A program made the translations under genes and the position numbers. Below, in pieces: positions 17,905 through 26,816 of a stretch of DNA of 64,000 nucleotides. The notes under the pieces were generated by a model. It searched no databases and was not told the origin of the DNA. It saw only the letters and a list, made by a program, of their open reading frames with translations. This DNA comes from Verrucomicrobiota bacterium (lineage in GTDB: Bacteria; Verrucomicrobiota; Verrucomicrobiia; Limisphaerales; JACDHS01). The stretch covers positions 1-64,000 of the forward strand of contig JACDHS010000004.1 of NCBI GenBank assembly GCA_013820875.1, given 5' to 3'. Position 1 is the stretch's first letter. Every line of letters starts with the position of its first letter.

Positions 17905-19200
17905 TCATCGATCACACTCTCCCATCACGAAATCGAGTGAACCCAAAATCGCCACGGTATCGCTCATCATATGGCCGGGGAGCAGATGCGGCAGAATGCT
18001 TAGATTCACAAACGATGGAGCACGAATCTTCATCCGGTTCGGCGTCCCGCCACCTTTGCTGTTGATATAAAAACCAAGCTCACCCTTCGGATTCTCGTGA
18101 CCAAAATAAACTTCGCCTTCCGGCGCGTTCACACCCTGGGTAACGAGGATGAATTGATGAATCAATTCTTCCATGCTCGTCAGCACTTTATCTTTGGGCG
18201 GCAAAACAACTTTTCCATCCGCGACGTTGACCGGTTCTTTCGACTTGTTATCCGCGCCTCCGGGCATCTTATCCAACGCCTGCAGAATGATCCGCACGCT
18301 CTGCCGCATTTCTTCCATGCGAACAAGGTAACGATCATAACAATCACCCACTGAACCAATCGGAATCTCAAAATCGAACTCTTTATAGCAGAGATAAGGC
18401 TTCGCTTTGCGCAGATCGAATTCCACGCCACTACCGCGCAGGTTCGGACCGGTCAGACCATAATCAATCGCATCTTCCTTCGAGATGACCCCGACATCCT
18501 TCGTGCGATCCACCCAGATTTTATTACGGGTCAATAGCGTTTCCGACTCATCAAAATTCACGACGACTTCTTTGCAGAACTTCCGCACCGCATCACACCA
18601 GCCCACAGGAGTGTCGCGTGAGACACCGCCGATACGTGTATAGGTCGTCGTAAACCGCGCCCCTGTGAGCGCTTCAGCCAAATTATAAACTTTCTCCCGT
18701 TGCGTGAACGTATGGAGAAACACCGTCAAGGCGCCGACATCCATCGCGTAAGCGCCCAGCCCAAGCAAATGCGAGGAAATCCGTGCCAATTCGCAGCAAA
18801 TCACACGTATATATTGGCAGCGCGGGGTAAGCGCCTGGTCAATGCCGAGCAATTTTTCAACTGCGAGAACGTAAGCGACGTTGTTTGCCAGCGGCGCCAG
18901 ATAATCCAGTCGATCCGTGTAAGGAATGAACTGGGTGTAGGTCATGTTCTCGGCGATTTTTTCATCGCCGCGATGCAAATAACCGACTTCAGGCGTGGCT
19001 TTCGTCACGATTTCGCCATCCATCTCCAAAACGATGCGCAACACCCCATGCGTCGCCGGATGCGACGGCCCCATGTTCAGCACCATTTTCTCGCCCTGCA
19101 TGTCTGGCAAATCAGCCGACGAAACGGCTGGATCCACATTGCTCTGCTGCACGGCAACGCGTCCTGCTGGATCTCTAAATTCGATCTCTTGAGTTGCCAT
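17905..19200 (-). CDS. nuoD: NADH-quinone oxidoreductase subunit D (49 kDa)
   Basis: 431 aa, related to the large subunit of NiFe hydrogenases but without the metal ligands. With NuoB and NuoH it builds the quinone pocket. GPSHPATHGVLRIVLEMDGE (pocket His), YTDRLDYLAPLANN and the C-terminal DFVMGECDR are conserved. It starts 2 bases after the nuoC stop and is a separate gene, not fused to nuoC as in E. coli. Confidence 0.96.
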   Translation of the reverse strand: MATQEIEFRDPAGRVAVQQSNVDPAVSSADLPDMQGEKMVLNMGPSHPATHGVLRIVLEMDGEIVTKATPEVGYLHRGDEKIAENMTYTQFIPYTDRLDYLAPLANNVAYVLAVEKLLGIDQALTPRCQYIRVICCELARISSHLLGLGAYAMDVGALTVFLHTFTQREKVYNLAEALTGARFTTTYTRIGGVSRDTPVGWCDAVRKFCKEVVVNFDESETLLTRNKIWVDRTKDVGVISKEDAIDYGLTGPNLRGSGVEFDLRKAKPYLCYKEFDFEIPIGSVGDCYDRYLVRMEEMRQSVRIILQALDKMPGGADNKSKEPVNVADGKVVLPPKDKVLTSMEELIHQFILVTQGVNAPEGEVYFGHENPKGELGFYINSKGGGTPNRMKIRAPSFVNLSILPHLLPGHMMSDTVAILGSLDFVMGECDR

Positions 19201-19202
19201 TT

Positions 19203-19874
19203 CTATTTCTTCTCAATCGGCCCAGGCCCATGGGAATGGCCGTGCAAATTCTTGATATCATCGCGACGTTCGACCCGATTGGTCGTCTCCAAAGAATCCG
19301 TTTCCGGAATACGGACGCGCGGCTCACGAGCAATCGTATCTTTGCCACCGGCGATGGTGACAAATGGACCACCTTCCAGCGGCGCGGCATTGGTAAAAGC
19401 CACATCCGGCATCTCGCTGGGCTTACCGGCCAACGGAAAATCTTTGCGCAAAGGAAAATAGGGATACCCTTCCCACATCAAAATACGGCGCAGATCAGGA
19501 TGACCGCGAAAACGGATACCCATCATGTCGTAAATCTCGCGCTCATGCCAATCAGCCGTGCGCCAGACTTTGGTCACCGTCGGCAACTCAGCTTTTTCTT
19601 CGCCAACATCCGTTTTCAACCGCAGATGCACGCCATCGGTGAAATTGGAAAAGTGATAAACAACCGTCCAGCGCGGATCATCGCCGTAATTATCGACGCT
19701 GCAGATGTCCACCAGGTAACTGAAGCCAAGATCGCGCTTTGCAAACTCGCAAACCTCCACGATGCGCTCAGCGTCGGCGAGAATCACGGTGATTTCACCG
19801 CGAAATTCGACTGGGACGGAGATCAATTCACCGAATTTCTCCCGCAGCTTATTGGCTTGTTCGAGGGCGCTCAC
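19203..19874 (-). CDS. nuoC: NADH-quinone oxidoreductase subunit C (30 kDa)
   Basis: 223 aa hydrophilic subunit. The family signature ERE(I/T)YDMMGIRFRGHPDLRRIL appears as WHEREIYDMMGIRF. The C-terminal 40 residues after the conserved core are charged and not family-typical, ending in HGHSHGPG, a His-rich tail that could bind metal. Confidence 0.94.
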   Translation of the reverse strand: MSALEQANKLREKFGELISVPVEFRGEITVILADAERIVEVCEFAKRDLGFSYLVDICSVDNYGDDPRWTVVYHFSNFTDGVHLRLKTDVGEEKAELPTVTKVWRTADWHEREIYDMMGIRFRGHPDLRRILMWEGYPYFPLRKDFPLAGKPSEMPDVAFTNAAPLEGGPFVTIAGGKDTIAREPRVRIPETDSLETTNRVERRDDIKNLHGHSHGPGPIEKK

Positions 19875-19958
19875 TATTTAGTAACTAACTTTTGGCACGA
19901 CTTCCAAAATGCATTTTCCCACTTCGTGCTAATTCGTGAAATTGTGTTTAAGAAAAAT

Positions 19959-20522
19959 TTACGTCTTAATAAACTCCGGCTTGGGCGTCCGTGGCTTGGC
20001 CGTTTCCGCCACCAGTTCCCGGTGCGGCCTGGCATGCATGATCGGTTCTTTGGCCACTTTGCTTTGCAGACGAATCAGCGCATCCAACAACGCTTCGGGT
20101 CTTGGCGGGCAACCTGCCACATAAACATCCACCGGAATGATGTTATCCACCCCTTGAAGCACCGCATAACTGCGATACATCCCACCCGTCGAAGCACATG
20201 CCCCCATCGCAATCACCCATTTCGGCTCCGGCATCTGCTCGTAAATTCGACGCACAGCCATGGCCATCTTGTAAGTCACTGTGCCAGCCACAATCATGAC
20301 ATCCGATTGCCGGGGCGAAAAACGCATGACCTCAGAGCCGAATCGCGCAATATCGTAACGACTCGCGCCTGCGGCCATCAATTCGATCGCACAACAGGCC
20401 AAACCCATCGGCATTGGCCAGAGCGAATTCTTCCGAAACCAGTTCAATGCAGCGTCAAGGCGAGTGACGACGACGTCACCCTCGACCTTCGAATTGTAGC
20501 CGATTTCTGTGTTGGTTCTCAT
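19959..20522 (-). CDS. nuoB: NADH-quinone oxidoreductase subunit B (cluster N2)
   Basis: 187 aa, carries the last cluster N2 before quinone. Ligands are Cys43-Cys44 (GLACCAIE), Cys109 (GACAST) and Cys138 (AGCPPRPE). The C-terminal tail (about 155-187) extends past the usual end. It is the first gene of this nuo operon; no nuoA lies upstream. A CRP/FNR-type palindrome lies 67 bp before its ATG. Confidence 0.96.
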   Translation of the reverse strand: MRTNTEIGYNSKVEGDVVVTRLDAALNWFRKNSLWPMPMGLACCAIELMAAGASRYDIARFGSEVMRFSPRQSDVMIVAGTVTYKMAMAVRRIYEQMPEPKWVIAMGACASTGGMYRSYAVLQGVDNIIPVDVYVAGCPPRPEALLDALIRLQSKVAKEPIMHARPHRELVAETAKPRTPKPEFIKT

Positions 20523-20588
20523 ACAGACGAAACTGGTTGCACAGCAACGGATTTACTAAACACGCGACTTTTTGGCTGCGCAAGAACA

Positions 20589-20606
20589 TTGTGATTTTTT
20601 TCACAA
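20589..20606. promoter_or_regulatory. CRP/FNR-family palindrome upstream of the nuo operon
   Basis: TTGTGA-N6-TCACAA, a perfect inverted repeat matching the CRP consensus TGTGA-N6-TCACA, 67 bp before the nuoB ATG. Members of the CRP/FNR family commonly control respiratory genes. The position suits an activator or an operator overlapping the promoter; which regulator binds cannot be told. Confidence 0.6.
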
Positions 20607-20744
20607 AGTCGGAAAGCCGGGACTAAACACGGCAACTTAAACTGTTATTCGGGTTAAAAAAGGGGCCTTAGCAAACATTTCTGGTTTTTCAGGGGGTTTG
20701 ACCCAGGTCAAGATTGGCGCAAAGCCCTGATCAACTGAAATTCC

Positions 20745-21206
20745 CGTGGGTAACACAGTGTGCGGGCGTCGTTGCCGCAGTTTCCGAGTGGGCAACACAC
20801 TGTGCGGACGTCGTTTCCGCAGTTTCAAAATGGACAACACACTGTGCGGACGTCGTTTCCGCAGTTTCCGAGTGGACAACACACTGTGCGGTCGTCGTTC
20901 CTGGAGTTTTAAAATGGACAACACACTGTGCGGTCGTCGTTCCTGGAGTTTTAAAATGGACAACACACTGTGCGGACGTCGTTCCTGGAGTTTTAAAATG
21001 GACAACACAGTGTGCGGACGTCGTTCCTGGAGTTTCAAAGTGGGCAACACACTGTGCGGTCGTCATTCCTGGAGTTTCAAAGTGGGCAACACACTGTGCG
21101 GTCGTCATTCCTGGAGTTTCAAAGTGGACAACACACTGTGTTGCCCACGTTCCTGGCGACCTAAAGTGAAAAACCCCTTATTTTTCAACAATTCGCCCGA
21201 ATGAAG
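20745..21206. repeat. array A: ten 42-bp tandem units plus conserved right edge
   Basis: Cores start at 20752 and recur every 42 bp up to 21130. The unit is GTGGACAACACACTGTGCGG plus about 22 bp of linker with two linker types (GTTTCCGCAG in the first units, GTTCCTGGAG later). The right edge (21135-21206) is the block shared with the relic at 190-268. Because 42 is a multiple of 3, several frames stay open and give 14-residue repeats. These are treated as non-coding, since equally long frames run on both strands and none has a start site. Confidence 0.85.
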
Positions 21207-21594
21207 CTTTCTCACCTGTCCGCCAAACACGCGAAATCAATAGTACAGAGATCAAGTGTGAGGCATTACATCCGGATAGCTCGCCCTTCCTAAATCGCCA
21301 GGAATTGCGTAGCGAGCGCGATAAACTGTGAACAAATCGATATGAATACTTCGGTGGCTATCGTCTTGATCAATGGCTTTGCTATAAAACAATCCAGCAG
21401 GTCAGAAAAAACCTAAAATGGTGTGAAAAATGTCGATGCTGCGTCCGGATTGTTTCCGGCGGTGGACCGTCAGATAGCTGAAAGACCGATCACTATGTGC
21501 GGCGGAATTAAAACGTCTTTCCGCGTTCCTCCTGGTCAGGGGGGCATCTGAAATAAATTGAATTTTCGAAAAGTACATAAATCATACAAATAGA
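21207..21594. other. gene-free stretch
   Basis: 388 bases between array A and the next gene. I see no gene, tRNA or convincing hairpin. The last 40 bases before the ATG are A/T-rich and probably hold the promoter of the following gene. Confidence 0.3.
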
Positions 21595-22226
21595 ATGAAA
21601 AAACTCCTGATTGTTGCCGGTGTCCTGTGCGCAGTGGGTGCTGCATTGGGGGTGGATGTCTTTCCGAAATATTCCAAGAGTTCCATAACGGCCCAGATTC
21701 CTACGAACACGGTTGGGTACATCAAAGACGCAGCTTTTGAGCTGGGAACAAACGTGGTTTATACGTTGAACGGTCAGATTTTTATCAACAGCGCCAACGG
21801 AAACATTCAGACCGTTGCCGAGGGATTCAGTGGGGCCACGGATAAAAGCACACCATGGAAAACTTTAACAGAGCTGTTGGCCGTTTATCAGCAGGGTGTC
21901 ACCTCGAATAAGGTGGCGGCGCTCTATACGCCCGATTCTCAGGAGTTCCTTGACGAGATTTTCACCGATGCAGAAGTAACCACCAGATTTAAGGAGTTTA
22001 GCTCTTCAATTACCAACATGCAGGTGCTGATGGGTTTTGACCTTTCGAATGGCTTTTATGCTATTACCTCCTTCGGATCCACGGGAAATCCGCCGGACAA
22101 AATGCCTTTTTTTTTGTCAAAACCAATGGTCAGTATCGTTTGTCCACTTATGACAGTGATGAAACAAACGTCTCGAACATTGGAGTGTTCCTAAACACCC
22201 ATTCGGTTACCAATCTCCTTCCATGA
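21595..22226 (+). pseudogene. secreted protein of unknown family, frame broken at a T9 tract
   Basis: The signal peptide is clear (MKKLLIVAGVLCAVGAALG). The first frame runs 199 aa to 22194, but after the T9 run at 22107-22115 its residues stop looking protein-like. Adding one base to the T run continues the protein in another frame (FVKTNGQYRLSTYDSDETNV and on) to a TGA at 22224-22226. So the intact product would be about 209 aa. Explanations are a genuine frameshift, phase variation by slippage, or a sequencing error in the homopolymer. I do not recognise the family. Confidence 0.55.
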
Positions 22227-22269
22227 CGAGTGGCAGAACGTTACTTGATGTGAGTATCCAGCTTAGACC

Positions 22270-23340
22270 ATGAGTCCTCGTGGTTTCTTTTTACTGATCC
22301 TGACGCTGTTCTCAACCGCTGTCGTTCTCTTCTTCCAGCTTAAAACCGATATTTGGACGAATTGGCTCCGCCAGTGCGTTTCTCGAAATTACTCGAACAC
22401 AGTGGGAGTGATTACGCATAGCGGAGTGACGGAACGGGATGTCGCACCTCCCGATTCCATTACCGTCAAAATAGGAAAGGAGAAAAGTGTTTATGCGGTT
22501 TCAGTTCGGTATCGTTATGAAGTTGGCGGCAGGGTGTTCGAGGGGGAACGCTTTCGTTACAACAGCTTCCCATCATCGGCAGCGGATGCCGTGTGGGCGA
22601 AGTCAGTAGTCGCGGATTATCCGATAGACTCGGAAGTGCAGGTTTATTACAACCCGGCAAATGCTGCTGATTCGGTAATCTCGCCTGGTTTAGCGGGGCG
22701 AGATGTGGTGCTGCTGATGTTTATGATTCCCTTCAACTGCATGATGTTTGGCCTATGGGTGATGTCTGTATCCTGGTTGCGACGAAACTTATTCAGTCCT
22801 GTAGCCGGCGGGGTCAAGGTGCGGCGCGAAGGTCAGGTGGTGAATGTTTGGCTTCCTCGGTTTATGCCGTCCCTGATCGTTCTGGGATTCGTTGGTCTTT
22901 CTTCTTTCCTATCGGTCTTTGCCCTGGGAACAAATCCCTCATTTTTGACTGCCCTGGTCGTGTGTGGTGCGATTTTCATTTCAGCCATTGCTCTTTACGC
23001 GTGGCTTTGGCGTAAAATTCATTTCGAGGACCAATATTTGATGATAGACCACGGGGCTCGGCGGATAAGATTACCGAAAGCTTTTGGTCGAAAAGAACGC
23101 CTGACGCTTCCCTTTGAAGATGTTGTGGATATTACGACAGAAGCGATTGCGCGTCGCAATCGAGGGAACATCACTTATACGTTTGCGCCGACATTGCACG
23201 CGAGAAATGTGCCAGGAGGACCATTTAAACTTGCGAATTGGCGTGAACGAAAGAGAGCTAACTCGTTCACCCGCTGGTTGGGTGAACAGCTTGGACTGAA
23301 TTCGTCGGGTGATTCTGGATCGCCCGAAAGGGACATCTGA
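22270..23340 (+). CDS. DUF3592-like membrane protein
   Basis: 356 aa. One membrane segment at the N-terminus (about 5-22) is followed by an extracytoplasmic domain with VSVRYRYEVGGRVFEGERF and the VQVYYNPANAADSVI motif, which is typical of DUF3592 proteins. A pair of helices follows at about 153-172, more at about 205-245, and a soluble C-terminal region. Function is unknown for the family. It starts 43 bases after the interrupted secreted-protein gene and may be co-transcribed with it. Confidence 0.7.
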   Translation: MSPRGFFLLILTLFSTAVVLFFQLKTDIWTNWLRQCVSRNYSNTVGVITHSGVTERDVAPPDSITVKIGKEKSVYAVSVRYRYEVGGRVFEGERFRYNSFPSSAADAVWAKSVVADYPIDSEVQVYYNPANAADSVISPGLAGRDVVLLMFMIPFNCMMFGLWVMSVSWLRRNLFSPVAGGVKVRREGQVVNVWLPRFMPSLIVLGFVGLSSFLSVFALGTNPSFLTALVVCGAIFISAIALYAWLWRKIHFEDQYLMIDHGARRIRLPKAFGRKERLTLPFEDVVDITTEAIARRNRGNITYTFAPTLHARNVPGGPFKLANWRERKRANSFTRWLGEQLGLNSSGDSGSPERDI

Positions 23341-23392
23341 GATCGTTGGGAAAGCGCTCCGTCTCCCAGTCAACGATTCCGACGAGTCTTGA

Positions 23393-23611
23393 TGCGATGT
23401 CGCGTGGATCGGTCACCTGCAGCACCGATGGACTTCCTATACGGGCACGGGGCGCAACATCTTTGGATCGAACGTTCTCTTTGGACACGGACGCCCTGGA
23501 GCCATCAAGTATGTGGATGCTGAATATCTGATGAGTTTTTCGCACCTCTGGGGGATTCCGAGAAAAAAGCATTTTACGAACTTTTTGTCTCGAATGACCA
23601 GAAGTCCATAG
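23393..23611 (+). pseudogene. fragment resembling the C-terminus of a DUF1559-type prepilin
   Basis: An open stretch without a start codon includes NIFGSNVLFGHGRPGAIKYV, close to the C-terminal pattern (SNVLFGDG..VKYV) of the prepilin-like proteins abundant in Planctomycetes and Verrucomicrobia. The N-terminal cleavage and methylation region is absent, and the usual DG reads HG. It is probably a decayed gene end. The rest of 23341-23782 holds nothing else recognisable. Confidence 0.35.
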
Positions 23612-23782
23612 AGACAAAGGTGAATTTTTGAAGAACTCATTGAACGACGCTCTGAATGAGCGATGGGGCTGCCCGGCAACGCGCAGGGGTCTCCGCTGTG
23701 AACAACGGCGGCGAAAACGGGCCCCTCGGATTAGGCGTTTGTTAGCGCAGATTAGCGGTTTAGTGATTTTTGAACTACCGGA

Positions 23783-25216
23783 TTACTTCTTTGAACCAGC
23801 TTTGCGGGCTCGCGCTATTGTCGATTCATACTCCGGGCGCTTTTGCCATTCAGGGAAGTAACGTTGATACTCGGGCAGTTCTGTCCAGAAGCGCGGTTCA
23901 GGGTCGGCGGGAATCACTTTGCCTTCCGGATAATCTTTTCCGGCCACGCTCGCTTCGACCGATTCATTCCACGCGAGCAATGCTTCGTGCAATCGCTTTG
24001 CAATTTTCGGTTGTTCGCTGGAAATATCCCGCGTCTCTTTCGGATCGGCTTGCAGGTCGAATAGTTGGAACTTTCCTTTCGCAGATTTTTCGATCAACAG
24101 CTTGTAATTATTATCGACAAGCGCTGCGCCGCCTTGAAAGCGGAAAGGAATCGGCTTGCTCCGTTTCTCAACCGCTGTCGCAAACAATGGTCGCAGACTT
24201 TCACCATCCACCGGCTGCACCATGGCCTCTTGCGGAAGCTTCGCGACATCCGCAACGGTCGGAAAAATATCCATCGTGCTGGCTGGGTAAAGAGTCGTTC
24301 GCGGCGACTTGATTGCCGCAGGCCATTCAATGATGCCGGGGACGCGAAGTCCGCCTTCAAACAGCGAACCTTTAAATCCTCGCAAGCCATTCACAGTATC
24401 AGGCTTGATGCTGCCGAGACCTCCGTTGTCGCTGCAAAACATCAGCAATGTGTTGTCGGCCAACGCGAGTTCGCGCAATCGCTTCCGCAACGTGCCGATG
24501 CTCCGATCCATTGCCACCAATTCGCCATAGTGATCTTGCGACTCCTCGGACAGCGCGGAGAAAGCAGCTTTGTCCTGGTCAGAAGCCCGGAAGGGTGAGT
24601 GCGGTGTTCCATACCAGATGACGGCGAACATCGGCTTGTCACTGCGATGATGGCGTTCGATGAACTTCAACGTTTCGCCGACGGCGATTTCCGAGGAGTC
24701 GCCTTTGAACTCTTCAATTTTTCCCTGGCGGCTCAAGAGCGGATTCAAATCGTAAAAATTCGATGTCGAGACCCATTCATCAAAACCGAACGCGCCGGGA
24801 TGGCGTTCATCGGAAGAGAGAATCGGCGCACCGGGTCCGCGTAATCCGTTGAGGTGCCATTTCCCAAAATGGCCGGTCACATAGCCCGCTTTGCGGAGTG
24901 CCTGGGCGATGGTCCTCTCCTGGAGTCGCAACGCGTAACCGTGACTGAGAACCCCGGTGCGATCATTGGAACGTCCCGTCAACACACTGGCGCGAGTCGG
25001 CGAGCAGACAGGCGCCCCGGCATAAAAGCGATCGAGACGAAGTCCGTTCGCGGCCATCGCATCGAGGTTCGGCGTCTTGAGGACGGGATGATTGTAATAA
25101 CCTGTTTGGCCCCATCCCATGTCATCGGCCATGACCAGGATGATGTTGGGGCGATCGGCGGCTTGCGTTATCAAAGCAACGAAGCAGGCAACGATGATCG
25201 AAAGGGCAGTCTTCAT
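23783..25216 (-). CDS. secreted sulfatase (arylsulfatase A-like)
   Basis: 477 aa. A signal peptide (cleaved near AA|DRP) leads into the alkaline-phosphatase-like fold with metal-binding MADDMGWG. The formylglycine site is Cys71 in [12 protein letters not shown], so it needs a formylglycine-generating enzyme encoded elsewhere. HFGKWHLNG and FCSDNGG are further family signatures. It is the last of three sulfatases in a row, 33 bases after the previous one. Substrate unknown; sulfated polysaccharides are usual targets in this phylum. Confidence 0.92.
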   Translation of the reverse strand: MKTALSIIVACFVALITQAADRPNIILVMADDMGWGQTGYYNHPVLKTPNLDAMAANGLRLDRFYAGAPVCSPTRASVLTGRSNDRTGVLSHGYALRLQERTIAQALRKAGYVTGHFGKWHLNGLRGPGAPILSSDERHPGAFGFDEWVSTSNFYDLNPLLSRQGKIEEFKGDSSEIAVGETLKFIERHHRSDKPMFAVIWYGTPHSPFRASDQDKAAFSALSEESQDHYGELVAMDRSIGTLRKRLRELALADNTLLMFCSDNGGLGSIKPDTVNGLRGFKGSLFEGGLRVPGIIEWPAAIKSPRTTLYPASTMDIFPTVADVAKLPQEAMVQPVDGESLRPLFATAVEKRSKPIPFRFQGGAALVDNNYKLLIEKSAKGKFQLFDLQADPKETRDISSEQPKIAKRLHEALLAWNESVEASVAGKDYPEGKVIPADPEPRFWTELPEYQRYFPEWQKRPEYESTIARARKAGSKK

Positions 25217-25249
25217 TTCAGCGATGATTGGGAGACGGTTTTACAAAAA

Positions 25250-26791
25250 CTACTCGACAATGACAGGAGCCCAGAGTCCCTCCTTCAGTTCCGGTGTTTT
25301 TCCCGAAGATGGAAAAGAGTTTTTAACCGCCACACGCAGTTGCCTGGAGAGTTCGTCCATCGTCGAGGTATGAGCGGCTTTGTTGGCGAGATTGGTTAGT
25401 TCCTTCGGATCCGCATCGTGATCGTACAACTCGCGGCCTTGATTGCCTTCATCCCACTCGGTGTAGCGCCAGCGCGCGGTGCGGAGGCTGTAACCGGAGA
25501 ATCGATCGGGGCGAGTGCCTTCAGAAGCAATGACTGCCGATCGTTTGCCGCCCTGGTTGCGCACCACCTGGGTGAGCGCCCATCCGCGGCCTTTCACGGA
25601 AGGATCCTTGAGTATGGGGACGAGGCTTTGGCCTTGGAGGTTCGACGGCGCTTTTACTCCACAGAGTTCCGTCAACGTGGGATACAAATCAATCAGACCC
25701 ACCGGGGACGATGCCACTCCGCCTTTGGCAGTGACGCCGGGCGCGACAATGAACAGCGGCACACGCGCGCTTTCTTCGAAGAGGCTTTGTTTTTTCCACA
25801 AATTGTGTTCGCCCATGTGATAGCCATGGTCGCTGGTGAAAACGATGATCGTATTTTCCGACAGGCCGAGTCGGTCAAGGGCATCCACCACGCGACCAAC
25901 CTGCGCGTCCATAAAACTGATGCTGGCATAATACGCCTGCATGGCTTTGCGCCGAATATCATCGGGAAGATTCACTTCTTCCTTTCTTCGGCTGGCAAAG
26001 GCGGCTGGCGGGATGTCTGCCTCATCCTCTTTTCGACTTCGCACGACTGGCATCTCCGCCTCGGGATACCAATCGAAATAGGGCGTTTGGGGGGCGGTGT
26101 AAGGGGTGTGCGGGCGGAAGAATCCGACCGCCAAAAAGAATGGCCGGTCCTTCTGCCGGGCGCACCGCTCCAGCACCCATTCGGCTTCGGTGGCAAGTAT
26201 GCCGTCGGTGTGATGCAGATCACTTTTGGGTGAAGCATACCAGCTCAGTGCGCTGCCAAGATTGCCGGGAACCAGGGTGAACATGTGCGGTTGTTCCTCA
26301 AGGCGATCGACACCGGCTGGATTCAGTTCGAGTTCCCAGGAAGCTGGGTCGTCGTTGCCGTCTGTGCCGATGGAGCCCGGCACCCCGTAGTGGTAAAGTT
26401 TGCCCAACCGGGCGGCGAAATATCCCGCATGCCGAAAAGATTGCGAGAGGCTGACCTGGGAAGGAACGGTCTGACGAAAAATCTGCGCGTTGCCGAGGAT
26501 CCCGGAGCTATTGGGGTAGAGACCGGTGAGCATGGAGTTTCGACTTGGTCCGCACAGCGGGAAGTTGCAATAAGCGCGGTCGAAGCGCACGCCTCTCCCG
26601 GCGAGTTTGTCGAGGTTTGGCGTCTTCGCTCGTGGATCACCATAACAGCCGAGGAAATTGTTCAAGTCATCGGAGATGATAAAGAGAACGTTTTGTTTCT
26701 GCGGAGCGGCAGCCTGCGCCAGACTGGACATCGCGGCTAACACCAGGGAACCAAAAGAGACAACAACAAAGCGGAGGATGAATTTCGTCAT
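25250..26791 (-). CDS. secreted sulfatase (iduronate-2-sulfatase-like)
   Basis: 513 aa. The signal peptide ends near AQA. The formylglycine Cys80 lies in a CGPSRNSMLTG motif, the form found in iduronate-2-sulfatase and choline-sulfatase relatives rather than CSPTR. Metal-binding ISDDLNNFLGCYG and TSDHGYHMGEHNLW agree with that subgroup. It lies 25 bases after the upstream sulfatase, in an apparent operon. Confidence 0.92.
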   Translation of the reverse strand: MTKFILRFVVVSFGSLVLAAMSSLAQAAAPQKQNVLFIISDDLNNFLGCYGDPRAKTPNLDKLAGRGVRFDRAYCNFPLCGPSRNSMLTGLYPNSSGILGNAQIFRQTVPSQVSLSQSFRHAGYFAARLGKLYHYGVPGSIGTDGNDDPASWELELNPAGVDRLEEQPHMFTLVPGNLGSALSWYASPKSDLHHTDGILATEAEWVLERCARQKDRPFFLAVGFFRPHTPYTAPQTPYFDWYPEAEMPVVRSRKEDEADIPPAAFASRRKEEVNLPDDIRRKAMQAYYASISFMDAQVGRVVDALDRLGLSENTIIVFTSDHGYHMGEHNLWKKQSLFEESARVPLFIVAPGVTAKGGVASSPVGLIDLYPTLTELCGVKAPSNLQGQSLVPILKDPSVKGRGWALTQVVRNQGGKRSAVIASEGTRPDRFSGYSLRTARWRYTEWDEGNQGRELYDHDADPKELTNLANKAAHTSTMDELSRQLRVAVKNSFPSSGKTPELKEGLWAPVIVE

Positions 26792-26816
26792 AGATTAAAA
26801 AGCGCGATGGATTTGT

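Noticed and set aside
20637-21204. Four long open frames on both strands over array A, with 14-residue repeats
   Set aside because: The 42-bp period is divisible by three and the unit lacks stops, so open frames are automatic. No ribosome site or plausible start, and the same block occurs as a one-unit relic.
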